From Phycisphaerales bacterium (GTDB lineage: Bacteria > Planctomycetota > Phycisphaerae > Phycisphaerales > UBA1924): 49,707 bases of DNA. The position numbers and the translations under genes were made by a program. The stretch lies in assembly GCA_017642965.1 (NCBI GenBank), contig JAEPOJ010000001.1, positions 167,586 to 217,292 of the forward strand. The letters run 5' to 3'. How positions within the stretch are numbered: position 1 is the stretch's first letter; the number at the start of each line of letters is the position of its first letter. Shown here piece after piece: positions 40,100 through 49,260 of the stretch. The notes under the pieces were generated by a model. The model was given only the letters and a program-made list of their open reading frames with translations, did not search any database and was not told the DNA's origin.

Positions 40100-43096
40100 A
40101 GCACACCCGCCGCCCCCGCCGACGCGTCCACCACCAGCCGCGACCACGACGAGCAGTTCGTCCACCGCGTCGAGATCCACCCCACCCAACACGCCGGCGA
40201 CCCCCGCGCCGAGACCCTGCTCAGGCGAGCAAACGAGCTCGGATATAACCTCGAGGGTGCCCATTCCGCACGGGTCTACCTGATCGAATCCCCGCTCACC
40301 GGTGCCCAGCTCGACCTGATCGTGTCCCAGCTGCTCTGCAACCCCGTCGTCGAACGCGCCGAGATCGGCTCCAGCGAGCCACGCGGGGCCCTTGTCGAGG
40401 TCCACCCCCTCCCGGGCGTCATGGACCCGCCCGCACAGTCCGTCGCCGACGCCATCGAGGCCCTCATCGGCGTCCGCCCCGAGGTCTCCACCGGCTACCG
40501 CTACGACCTGCTGGGCGTATCCGACGCCAAGGCCCAGACCATTGCCAACCGACTGCTCGCCAACCCCGTCGTCGCGGGTGTGCACGCCGTGCCCTTCCAC
40601 CCCGAGCAGCTCCCCAAGGGGCACGCACACGACTTCCAGCTCACCCACGTCAACATCCGCGACCTCGACGACGCCGGGCTCGAGAAGCTCTCACGCGAGG
40701 GTCACCTCTTCCTCTCGCTCGACGAGATGCGGGCAATTCAGCACGAATACAAGGCCCTCGACCGCGAGCCCACCGACATCGAGCTCGAGACCCTCGCGCA
40801 GACCTGGTCCGAGCACTGCGTCCACAAGACGCTCAAGGCCACCATCAACTACAACGGCCCCGAGATCCCCGGCATCGACTGGTCCTCCCGCCCCCACCAC
40901 GAGGTCAACGCCGACGGCTCCGTCACCATCAACAACCTGCTCAAGGCCACTGTCGCTGCGGCGACATTCGAGCTGATCGACGAGGGACTCGATTGGACCC
41001 AGTCCGTGTTCGTGGACAACGCGGGCATCGTCCGCTTCGACGACGACCATAGCGTCTGCATCAAGGTCGAGACCCACAACCACCCGTCCGCGCTCGAGCC
41101 CTATGGCGGCGCAGCCACCGGCATCGGCGGGTGCATCCGCGACATCATTGGCACCGGGCTTGCCGCCAAGCCCATCGCCTCCACCGACGTCTTCTGCGTC
41201 GCTCGCCCCGACACCGACACCGTCCCCGCGGGCTGCCTGCCTCCGCGACAGATCCTTACTCAGGTCGTCGCGGGCGTGCGCGACTATGGCAACCGCATGG
41301 GCATCCCCACCATCAACGGGGCCGTCTCCTTCGATCAACGCTACATCGGCAACCCGCTCGTCTACTGCGGGTGCATCGGCATCATGCCCGCCGACCTCAT
41401 CGCCGGAGAAGCCAGGCCCGGCGACCGCATCATCGCGCTGGGCGGACGCACCGGACGCGACGGCATCCACGGCGCGACCTTCAGCTCCGCCGAGCTCACC
41501 GACACCCACGCCGACGAGTTCTCCCACGCCGTCCAGATCGGCAACGCCATCGAAGAAAAGCGCACCCTCGACGCCATCATGCGTGCCCGCGACTTCGAGG
41601 GTGGCCCCCTCTTCTCCGCCATCACCGACTGCGGTGCGGGCGGCTTCAGCTCCGCCGTGGGCGAGATGGGCGAGAAGATCGGCGCCTTCGTCGAGCTCGA
41701 CAAGGCCCCCCTCAAATACAAGGGACTGAGCTACACCGAGATCTGGATCTCCGAGGCCCAGGAACGCATGGTCCTCTCCGTGCCCGAAGAGAACCTCGAA
41801 GCGCTCCAGAAGATCTGCGACGAGGAGCACGTCGAGCTCGCCAACCTCGGCTACTTCGGCACCGACGGCGCCCAGCTCATCCTCAACTTCAACGAGTACG
41901 AGGTCGGACGCCTGCCCATGCACTTCCTGCACGACGGCATCCCCATGCCCACACGCAGTGCCAAGTGGCAGCCCAAAGCAACCAACGCACCGGAGCCCAC
42001 AGCCAGCACCGCGAGCGAGAAGGAGCAGCTCCTCGCGCTGCTCGCCCACCCCAACATCGCCTCCAAGCACTGGATCGTCCGTCAGTACGACCACCAGGTG
42101 CAAGGCAACACTGTCATCAAGCCCCTCAACGGCCCGCGCGGCATCGGCCCCTCCGACGCCTCCGTCATCGAGCCCGTCCCGGGCACCAACCGCGGCCTGG
42201 CGGTCGGGTGCGGGCTCGCCACCGGGCTCAGCGACGACCCGTACGCCATGACCCTCGCCGCCATCGACGAGTGTGTCCGCAACCTCGTCTGCACCGGCAC
42301 CGACCCCGAGCGGATCGCCATCCTCGACAACTTCTGCTGGCCATCGTGCGGCAAGGAAGAGAACCTCGGCTCGCTCGTCCGCGCAGCCCACGCCTGCTAC
42401 GACGGCGCCAAGGCCTACAAAACCCCGTTCGTATCCGGCAAGGACTCGCTCAACAACCAGTTCACCACCGAATCGGGCGAGACCATCGAGATCCCCCCCA
42501 CCCTGCTCATCACCGGCATGGGCATCGTCCACGACCTCGACACCTGCGTCACCTCCGACGCCAAGAGCCCCGGCAACACGCTGGTCCTCGTCGGCCTTCA
42601 CAACAACGCTCTCGGCGGGTCACACTTCGCATCACTATTTGGTGTTCCAAAGGGTGGGGATCCAGCACTGCCTTCAGTTGACCTGAGCATCGGACCGAAT
42701 GTTGCCCGTGCTGTACATCAACTGATTCGTGCTGGCTTAGTGGAATCCGCGCATGATGTTTCTGATGGCGGCATGATTGTATCTATTGCTGAGATGCTCA
42801 TCGCAGGCAGCAGCCAGGACGCGCCGATAGGCTTCGAATTCTTTGCTGATCCTGTAAACACTTGGGGAGCAGGGTTCGCTTATGCGGAGACACCCTCTTG
42901 CTACATCCTGGAAGTGAAAGTTGATGACGATGCCGATGGTGATCCGTGGGCACGATTCCACGACATCATCGGCGATGACATCGGCTGGACATCACTCGGC
43001 AAAATCAATGCATCAGGCAGACTTACGGGCTTTGGTGATCTTGATGTATCTGTTGATGAGTTGACCAACGCGTGGCGTTCGCCGCTCGACTGGTAA
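40097..43096 (+). CDS. purL: FGAM synthase, PurS-like domains fused to PurL (no glutaminase)
   Basis: A 999-residue enzyme of de novo purine synthesis (FGAR to FGAM). Residues 18-190 look like two PurS-like modules (HRVEIHP and LVEVHPLPGVMDPPAQSV), as in the N-terminal domain of large PurL. The PurL catalytic part follows: WSEHCVHKTLKAT, ETHNHPSALEPYGGAATG, a second half with IDECVRNLVCTG, and HDVSDGGM near the end. No glutaminase domain is present, so a separate PurQ is needed. The start has no Shine-Dalgarno. From about 42600 to the end the base composition and codon endings change abruptly (more A/T-ending codons) although the protein remains PurL-like. Confidence 0.95.
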   Translation: MSTPAAPADASTTSRDHDEQFVHRVEIHPTQHAGDPRAETLLRRANELGYNLEGAHSARVYLIESPLTGAQLDLIVSQLLCNPVVERAEIGSSEPRGALVEVHPLPGVMDPPAQSVADAIEALIGVRPEVSTGYRYDLLGVSDAKAQTIANRLLANPVVAGVHAVPFHPEQLPKGHAHDFQLTHVNIRDLDDAGLEKLSREGHLFLSLDEMRAIQHEYKALDREPTDIELETLAQTWSEHCVHKTLKATINYNGPEIPGIDWSSRPHHEVNADGSVTINNLLKATVAAATFELIDEGLDWTQSVFVDNAGIVRFDDDHSVCIKVETHNHPSALEPYGGAATGIGGCIRDIIGTGLAAKPIASTDVFCVARPDTDTVPAGCLPPRQILTQVVAGVRDYGNRMGIPTINGAVSFDQRYIGNPLVYCGCIGIMPADLIAGEARPGDRIIALGGRTGRDGIHGATFSSAELTDTHADEFSHAVQIGNAIEEKRTLDAIMRARDFEGGPLFSAITDCGAGGFSSAVGEMGEKIGAFVELDKAPLKYKGLSYTEIWISEAQERMVLSVPEENLEALQKICDEEHVELANLGYFGTDGAQLILNFNEYEVGRLPMHFLHDGIPMPTRSAKWQPKATNAPEPTASTASEKEQLLALLAHPNIASKHWIVRQYDHQVQGNTVIKPLNGPRGIGPSDASVIEPVPGTNRGLAVGCGLATGLSDDPYAMTLAAIDECVRNLVCTGTDPERIAILDNFCWPSCGKEENLGSLVRAAHACYDGAKAYKTPFVSGKDSLNNQFTTESGETIEIPPTLLITGMGIVHDLDTCVTSDAKSPGNTLVLVGLHNNALGGSHFASLFGVPKGGDPALPSVDLSIGPNVARAVHQLIRAGLVESAHDVSDGGMIVSIAEMLIAGSSQDAPIGFEFFADPVNTWGAGFAYAETPSCYILEVKVDDDADGDPWARFHDIIGDDIGWTSLGKINASGRLTGFGDLDVSVDELTNAWRSPLDW

Positions 43097-43100
43097 TCGC

Positions 43101-45062
43101 TCAGGCCGCCTTGGAGACCTCGCCGTTCCCGGCGTTCATGATCTCGCCCAGCCACTTGTTCACGTCGGCGCAGAACTCGTCCTTGTGCACGTACATCGAC
43201 GCGCCGCGCCGGACCGATTCGTCACGCATCAGCTGGTCGTTGTTCCCGGTCAGCATGAAGAACGGGACATCCTGCAGCTTGACGTTCTCACGCAGGACGC
43301 GCAGGACCTCGTGCCCATTGCACCCCGGGAGCTGGTAATCACAGAGCACCAGGCTCGGGAGCCGATGCCCGTCGAGTTTGCCCTGCTCGATCAGCGTGCA
43401 CGCCTGCGTGCCCGACTTCACCCACTCAACCTCGATCTTCCCGCGACGCTTGAGCAGCGAGATCACCAGCGTTGCCGCGAGCGCATCGTCCTCAACGAGC
43501 AGGATGCGGAAGCTCGACGTGTCCACGTCGGTGTTGCTCACGTTCGGCGTGTCGGTCTGCGCGACCGTCGAGGTATCCGTCGTGACGGTGACCTGGCTGT
43601 AGCGACCGTGCACTTTGACATTGTTTCGCCCGTCGGACTTCGCGGCGTAGACGCTCTCGTCCGCCTCGTGCACCACCTGCTCCCCGGACGAGAGCCGCGT
43701 CGGGCTGCCCGCATCCGTGCTCGATACGCCGATGCTCGCCGTGACAGCGAGCTCATCCGGGGCACCCTCGACAGAGCGGAGATCGAACACCTCCGACGCG
43801 AACGCCTCACGGACCTGCTCCGCGAGACCCGCGCAGAAATCAATATCTCTTCCCTCGACGATGACCGCGAACTCCTCGCCGCCATAGCGGAACACGACCC
43901 CGTCGTCACCGACCGTCTCTGATGCCCGCCTCGCAATCTCGATGAGCACCACGTCGCCGGCGGCGTGGCCGAAGGTATCGTTCACACTCTTGAACCGGTC
44001 CGCATCGAAGAAGATGACCCCGAAGTTTGTGCCATCGCTGGTGAAACCGTTGTACACCCGCTTGAGCTCCGCGTCGAAGCGTTTCCTGTTCGCGATCTGG
44101 GTCAGCCCATCGACCAGCGCCTCGCGTGCGAGCTGGTCCGCCTCTCGCTGCATGTGCAGCTGGTGCTCCAGCCCCTGCTCCTGCGCCTTGGCGATCAGCT
44201 CGGTCGGGCTCGGGATATCCCCGATCTCCTGTCCGAACATCTTCGCCAGTGTCTTGGCGGTCTCGTTCACCTCCCCGAGCAGCTCCTGCGTATCAATCGC
44301 CTTGTTGCCGAACCACGCCTTGGTTTTGCTCTCGAGCTGAGCGACGCTGGACGCGGGCGCTTCAGGGTCGAGGCAGCCGCTCACGAGCGCGCCGCTCGCG
44401 ACAACCTGAGCGAGGAGCTGATGATCACCATCGCACTTCTCCGGGTGGTGGTGATACCGGATCGCGTCCGAGATGTCCCGTGGGAGCTTCCAGCGTGTCG
44501 CGAGCTCGGAGCCGACGCGCGTGTGATCGAAGCCGAAGACTTCGTTCTCCTGAACGCAGAGCTCGTTGTGACAGACACCCGAGATTGAGCCGACATACTC
44601 GTCACGCAGCGACATGAAGAACGCGAGCATCCCCATGTCCTGGAACAGCGATGCCGTGAACGCGTCCTCAGGGTCAAGGCCGCCGATTCGCTTGGCGATG
44701 ATCCGCGCCCCCGTTGCACCGACAATCGCGCGGCGCCAGTGCGATTCAAGATCAAAGTCCGACTCGACACGCTTGGTGGTCTCGACAAGACTGAAGCCAA
44801 GCACAAGCGACTTGACCGTATTGAGCCCGAGGTACCCCATCGCCCGATCGATCGAGCTGCAGGGCGAAGACAGCCCGTAAAAGCTTGAGTTCACCGTCTT
44901 GAGCACCTTCGCCGCCAACGCCTGGTCCTGCTGGACCAGCTTGGCGATGTCGCTCATCGCGACTTCCGGATCACTCGTGAGTTCAAGCAGCCGAACCGCC
45001 ACTGCCGGGAGTGAGGGCAGGTTCGGACACATCATGACGTTGTCTAGGCTGTATTTCGACAT
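43101..45062 (-). CDS. HDOD - GGDEF - receiver signalling protein
   Basis: A 653-residue cytoplasmic protein. The N-terminal HDOD domain (LPSLPAVAVRLLELTSDPEV, GYLGLNTVKSLVLGF, YHHHPEKC) spans about 10-230. A GGDEF domain follows, with DGLTQIANRKRFDAEL and the active-site GGEEF (394-398); the RxxD autoinhibitory site is not evident. A C-terminal receiver has LLVEDDALAA, phospho-acceptor Asp575 in LVLCDYQLPG and a Lys in HKDEF. It should make c-di-GMP under control of phosphorylation. It is downstream of the NtrC-type regulator (219 bp gap) and convergent with purL. Confidence 0.9.
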   Translation of the reverse strand: MSKYSLDNVMMCPNLPSLPAVAVRLLELTSDPEVAMSDIAKLVQQDQALAAKVLKTVNSSFYGLSSPCSSIDRAMGYLGLNTVKSLVLGFSLVETTKRVESDFDLESHWRRAIVGATGARIIAKRIGGLDPEDAFTASLFQDMGMLAFFMSLRDEYVGSISGVCHNELCVQENEVFGFDHTRVGSELATRWKLPRDISDAIRYHHHPEKCDGDHQLLAQVVASGALVSGCLDPEAPASSVAQLESKTKAWFGNKAIDTQELLGEVNETAKTLAKMFGQEIGDIPSPTELIAKAQEQGLEHQLHMQREADQLAREALVDGLTQIANRKRFDAELKRVYNGFTSDGTNFGVIFFDADRFKSVNDTFGHAAGDVVLIEIARRASETVGDDGVVFRYGGEEFAVIVEGRDIDFCAGLAEQVREAFASEVFDLRSVEGAPDELAVTASIGVSSTDAGSPTRLSSGEQVVHEADESVYAAKSDGRNNVKVHGRYSQVTVTTDTSTVAQTDTPNVSNTDVDTSSFRILLVEDDALAATLVISLLKRRGKIEVEWVKSGTQACTLIEQGKLDGHRLPSLVLCDYQLPGCNGHEVLRVLRENVKLQDVPFFMLTGNNDQLMRDESVRRGASMYVHKDEFCADVNKWLGEIMNAGNGEVSKAA

Positions 45063-45281
45063 AGGTAGCGATCTCCCGCTCGTAGATTCGGAGTCCCCTC
45101 AATGGCGGGCTCTCACCCACCGTCATTCCACCCCGAAAATCGGGAGTTCCCGATCCGCAGTTCACTCCGGTTCCACGACTCTGCGCGAGAAAATCACAAC
45201 CGCTCCAGTTATGCGGCCTTCAAGAACATGAAACCACTGGCGATGTCTTCAGGGGGTTTCCCTCGGACCGATAACGTCCGC

Positions 45282-46739
45282 TCAGCGGAGACCGTACTCT
45301 TTGAGCTTGCGATACAGCGTTCGCTCGCCGATGCCCAGCAGCTTGGCCGTCTGCTCGCGGTTCCCACCGGTCAGCTTGAGCGTCTCGCGGATCGCCTGCT
45401 TCTCGAGCTGCTCCAGACTCGTCCCGGCGAGCGAGCCGGTCTGCGCACCGCCCGAATCGGGGAGCCCGTCGGCATCCGAGCTCATGATCTCCGCGGGGAT
45501 GTGTCCCACCTCCACCCGCACGGTGCCCCCATCGTCATCGCGATCGCCGATCGCCATCACGACCATGTTCTCCACCACGTTGATCAGCTGGCGCACGTTG
45601 CCCGGCCACGCGTACCCCGTCAACCGCATCAGCGCGGCGTCCGAGATCTCGGGCGTCGACTGACCGGGAAGCAGGTCACCCGCGAACTTCGAGATCGCGT
45701 GGCGCACGATGCGCGGGATGTCCTCGCGCCGTTCGCGGAGCGGCGGCAGGTGAATATGCGCACCGTTGATCCGGAAGAACAGATCCTGACGAAACGAACC
45801 ATCGGCCGTCATCTGGGAAAAATCTCGGTTTGTCGCGCTCACGAAGCGCACATCGACATGCTTGGTCTCGTTGGAACCCAAGCGAACGACCTCGCCGCTC
45901 TCGAGCACACGCAGGAGCTTCGCCTGCATCGCCAGCGGCATGTCCCCGATCTCATCAAGGAAGACCGTCCCGCCGTCCGCGTACTCGAACACACCCTCGC
46001 GGTCCTTCTCCGCCCCCGTGAACGCGCCCTTGACATGCCCGAACAGCTGATCCTCGAGCAGGCTCTCCGCCTGACCGGCACAGTTCATCGTGACGAACCG
46101 CTCGTTCGATCGGGGCGAGTTGTTGTGCACCGCCTGCGCGATCAGCTCCTTGCCCGTGCCGCTCTCGCCCGTGATCAACACCGGGATCTTGGAGTTGGCG
46201 ACCGTTTTCACCGTCTTGAGGATCTTCCGCATGGGCTCGCTGCCCGCGACGATCCCCTCGAACCCGTCGTGCTGGATCAGTTCCTTGAGCTCGCCCGACT
46301 CACTGCGGAGCACCGCCTGGTCCGCCGCTCGGTTCACCGCGGAGCGAAACACCACCAGATCCAGCGGCTTCTGCACAAAGTCGAACGCGCCGTGCTTGAA
46401 GGCGTCGCGAGCAGTCGGCACGTCGCCGTGCGCCGTCACCATGATCGTCTCCGCGTCGGGCTGCAGCTCACCCGCGAGCTGGAGCACCCGCATCCCCGCG
46501 TTGCCCCCGTCCGCGCTCACACCCTCCTTGCCGGCGCTCTCCGGCATCCGCAGGTCCGTCACGATTACATCGAACGACCCATGACGCAGCTCGTTGGCCG
46601 CGTCCTCGATCCCGTTGACGATCGTGCAGATGTGCCCGGGCCGACGCAGGGCTTCCGCCATCACATCCGCGTGCTCGGGCTCGTCCTCAACAATCAGGAC
46701 CTGCGCGACAACCTGTTCCGGTGCGTTCGTATCGCTCAT
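45282..46739 (-). CDS. NtrC-family sigma-54-dependent response regulator
   Basis: A 485-residue three-domain regulator: receiver with Asp62 (VIVTDLRMP) and KP near 124-125, AAA+ with Walker A GESGTGKE (191-198), the GAFTGA loop (238-243), TVFLDEIGDMP and WPGNVRQL, and a C-terminal Fis-type HTH (ETLKLTGGNREQTAKLLG, then GIGERTLYRKLKEYGL). The receiver carries an unusual 12-15-residue insertion after the phosphorylated Asp (ESAGKEGVSADGGNAG). No histidine kinase lies beside it. It begins 19 bp after ruvC, so it is probably in the ribE-ruvC operon. Confidence 0.94.
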   Translation of the reverse strand: MSDTNAPEQVVAQVLIVEDEPEHADVMAEALRRPGHICTIVNGIEDAANELRHGSFDVIVTDLRMPESAGKEGVSADGGNAGMRVLQLAGELQPDAETIMVTAHGDVPTARDAFKHGAFDFVQKPLDLVVFRSAVNRAADQAVLRSESGELKELIQHDGFEGIVAGSEPMRKILKTVKTVANSKIPVLITGESGTGKELIAQAVHNNSPRSNERFVTMNCAGQAESLLEDQLFGHVKGAFTGAEKDREGVFEYADGGTVFLDEIGDMPLAMQAKLLRVLESGEVVRLGSNETKHVDVRFVSATNRDFSQMTADGSFRQDLFFRINGAHIHLPPLRERREDIPRIVRHAISKFAGDLLPGQSTPEISDAALMRLTGYAWPGNVRQLINVVENMVVMAIGDRDDDGGTVRVEVGHIPAEIMSSDADGLPDSGGAQTGSLAGTSLEQLEKQAIRETLKLTGGNREQTAKLLGIGERTLYRKLKEYGLR

Positions 46740-46758
46740 CAGGCGATTCTATGCGCCC

Positions 46759-47262
46759 TCATCGCGTCATGGACTCGAACTGATACCGACGCAACGCACA
46801 CGACGCGATCGCCAGCGCGTCCGCCAGATCCGCCGGCTTGGGCAGCTCGGGCAATCCAAACATCTCCTGCACGCTCAGCTGCATCTGCTCCTTCGTCGCC
46901 CGCCCCGACCCCGTCGCGGCCTTCTTCACCTCCGCCGGCTTGAGCTCGCACACCTCGACCCCCGCCCGACGCGCCACCAGCAGGATCACCCCCCGCGCGT
47001 GCGCCATCTTCACGACCGTGCCCGGATGGTCCTTGTGCGCAAACATCCCCTCGATCGCGATCAGATCGGGCTTCACCCGCTCCACCAGCCCCTGCACATC
47101 CTCCTCAAGTTCGACCAGGCGATCCCCGATCGACGCGAGCGGCTCACCCCGCTTGGTCAATCGGAACACCCCCGCCTCGACGATGCTCGGGCGCACGATA
47201 TCCCCCGTCACGCACCCGTAACCGGTGATTGAGAGACCGGGATCAAATCCGAGCACACGCAT
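46759..47262 (-). CDS. ruvC: Holliday junction resolvase RuvC
   Basis: A 167-residue endonuclease that cuts Holliday junctions in RuvABC-mediated recombination. Catalytic acids are in VLGFDPGLSITG (Asp7), IAIEGMFAHKD (Glu) and DLADALAIASCAL (the C-terminal Asp pair). The ATG ending at 47262 gives the canonical MRVLGFDPG start; upstream sequence adds residues without support. The spacing from the ribE stop is 4 bp. Confidence 0.95.
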   Translation of the reverse strand: MRVLGFDPGLSITGYGCVTGDIVRPSIVEAGVFRLTKRGEPLASIGDRLVELEEDVQGLVERVKPDLIAIEGMFAHKDHPGTVVKMAHARGVILLVARRAGVEVCELKPAEVKKAATGSGRATKEQMQLSVQEMFGLPELPKPADLADALAIASCALRRYQFESMTR

Positions 47263-47266
47263 GGGT

Positions 47267-47896
47267 TCAGTGTACCGAGTTGTCAATGCCCACGTTCATC
47301 CGCGCCATCGTGTGCACGATCGTCTTCACCAGAACGTCGCACTCAATGTTCACCCGATCCCCCACCGCCCGATCGCGGAGGTTCGTACGGTCCAGCGTCT
47401 CCGGGATCAGCGCCACCTCGACCCACCCCGCATCTGTGTCAATTGCCGCGAGCGTCAGCGACACACCGTCGATCGTGATCGAGCCCTTGGGGATCATGTA
47501 GCGCATTAGGCCCTCATCAAGACCCACACGCACGCGCCACCCGTCGTCCGTGAACACGCCGAGCACGCTGCCCGTGCCGTCCACGTGCCCCTGCACCTGG
47601 TGACCGTCGAGCGTGTCGCCCATCCGCAGCGCCCGCTCCAGGTTCACGCGATGACCCGCCCCCCACGAGCCCAGCGTGGTCTTCTCCAGCGTCTCGGGGA
47701 TCGCGTCGAACGTCAGCAGCCCGCCGTGATCCGCCACCGGGTCCACCAGTGTCAGGCAGCATCCGCTGTTCGCAATCGACTCACCGGGCCTGGGCGTGTG
47801 CTCCCAGCCGCGCGGATTGATCACGATCCGAACACCGCTCTGGGTCCGCTCGATCGATTCCACACACCCAACCTGCTGAATAATGCCCGTGAACAT
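47267..47896 (-). CDS. ribE: Riboflavin synthase alpha subunit
   Basis: A 209-residue enzyme that dismutates two 6,7-dimethyl-8-ribityllumazines to riboflavin. It consists of two lumazine-binding repeats: MFTGIIQQVGCVESI with SIANSGCCLTLV, and GHVDGTGSV with SITIDGVSLTLAAID. Each has the GxCLTL or GVSLTL signature. The MFTGII start is invariant. It is the first gene of the ribE-ruvC-regulator operon. The gap to the divergent gene at 48057 shows nothing special. Confidence 0.95.
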   Translation of the reverse strand: MFTGIIQQVGCVESIERTQSGVRIVINPRGWEHTPRPGESIANSGCCLTLVDPVADHGGLLTFDAIPETLEKTTLGSWGAGHRVNLERALRMGDTLDGHQVQGHVDGTGSVLGVFTDDGWRVRVGLDEGLMRYMIPKGSITIDGVSLTLAAIDTDAGWVEVALIPETLDRTNLRDRAVGDRVNIECDVLVKTIVHTMARMNVGIDNSVH

Positions 47897-48056
47897 GCCA
47901 GAACCCTACGCGATCGGGTGCGAACAGTCGCACTCAACCCGCTCCGAGCCCAGAAATCGCCCCATCGGGCACCCGCATTCCCGCCCGGCTCGCTATCATC
48001 TTTGACCCCTCCGCCCCGCTTCCGGGGCGATGATCACGCACCATGGAGACCGCTCG

Positions 48057-49226
48057 ATGTTCGAGAACTCGGCCCTGTTCAACCGTACCGCCCGCACCCT
48101 CGCGCTCACCACAGCGCTCGCAGCCCTGACCGCCTGCTCGAGCACCCAGACGAGCGACAGGCCCGAGGACGCCGACTCCGAGTCGTCCGCCACCGCCCCG
48201 GTCGCCCGAAGCACAGGCTGGGACATCAACCATGAGGGCTGGGCCGAGCTCGGCTACCAGTGGGAGTGGACCGGCTACCCGCCGCTCGCGGACAACGCGT
48301 ACATCGAGCACGCCACCGCCTACGACGACATGCTGACCTTCATCGGCTCGGGCTCCACGCTCTCCGTCCTCGAAGCGAACACCGGCAAGGTCCGCTGGTC
48401 ACGCCAGATCGACCGCTCCACAACCCGCTTCGTCGAGCCCGTCCGACGCGATGAAACCCTCTTCGTCGCCAGCGACACCGAGCTCTGGGAGCTCAACCTC
48501 CGCAACGGCAACACCATCGACCGCGATTCGCTGGGGACGCTGGTCAACACCTCGCCACTCCTGATGGGGAACCTCGCGATTTTCGGCACCCTCTCCGGGG
48601 AGCTCTTCGCCTACCAGATCGAGAACGACTTCAAGCTCTGGTCCTACAAGTTCGACGGGCCGATCCACCAGGCGGCCATCCAGGTCGGCGACAACCTCAT
48701 CGCCGCGATCTCAGAGAACGGCGAAATCCGTACACTCACCGCCACCAACGCCCACACCGGCATGTCCACACGCATCGCGGGCGGTTCAGACACGGCGCTC
48801 ATCACCGACTACGTCGGCCTCTACGTCGCCTCGATGGATCAGTCGCTCTACGCGTTCGACATCAACGACGGCTACCGCTTCTGGCGGATCCGCTCTAGCG
48901 CCCCCGTCAGCGTCCAGCACACCCTCCACGAGGGTGTCCTGTACGCGAGTACCCGCGATCAGGGCCTCATGGCCGTCGACAGCGCGACGGGCGACGTGAT
49001 CTGGAACAACACCGAGATCGGCGGCTGGGTCCTCACCGTCGCCAACGACGCCGAGCTCATCGTCTACTCCGGCTTCGAGATGCTCGCGATCGACAAGGAG
49101 CGCGGCGACATCATCGCCCGCACACCCATCAGCAACATCGCCGGCGTCCGCACGGACTCGATCTCGGACGGCAACGTCTACGTCATCACGCTCGACGGCG
49201 GCGTCGCCAAGTTCGGGCTCCGGTAA
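48057..49226 (+). CDS. BamB-like PQQ-repeat beta-propeller lipoprotein
   Basis: A 389-residue lipoprotein. The signal peptide ([15 protein letters not shown]) has a lipobox LTAC. The mature protein consists of PQQ-type repeats: [55 protein letters not shown], and [18 protein letters not shown]. This resembles BamB/YfgL, a component of outer-membrane assembly, but many planctomycete PQQ lipoproteins have other roles. GGAG about 9 nt before the ATG at 48057 supports the start over an upstream ATG at 48030. purH begins 34 bp downstream. Confidence 0.85.
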   Translation: MFENSALFNRTARTLALTTALAALTACSSTQTSDRPEDADSESSATAPVARSTGWDINHEGWAELGYQWEWTGYPPLADNAYIEHATAYDDMLTFIGSGSTLSVLEANTGKVRWSRQIDRSTTRFVEPVRRDETLFVASDTELWELNLRNGNTIDRDSLGTLVNTSPLLMGNLAIFGTLSGELFAYQIENDFKLWSYKFDGPIHQAAIQVGDNLIAAISENGEIRTLTATNAHTGMSTRIAGGSDTALITDYVGLYVASMDQSLYAFDINDGYRFWRIRSSAPVSVQHTLHEGVLYASTRDQGLMAVDSATGDVIWNNTEIGGWVLTVANDAELIVYSGFEMLAIDKERGDIIARTPISNIAGVRTDSISDGNVYVITLDGGVAKFGLR

Positions 49227-49260
49227 ACAACCCACTCACCACGCACAACGCGAGCACATC

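Noticed and set aside
40691..42601. Long open frame on the minus strand, 636 codons, opposite purL
   Set aside because: It is a shadow of the GC-rich purL reading frame: low-complexity Gly/Ala/Val/Asp composition, no domain, and no ribosome-binding site.
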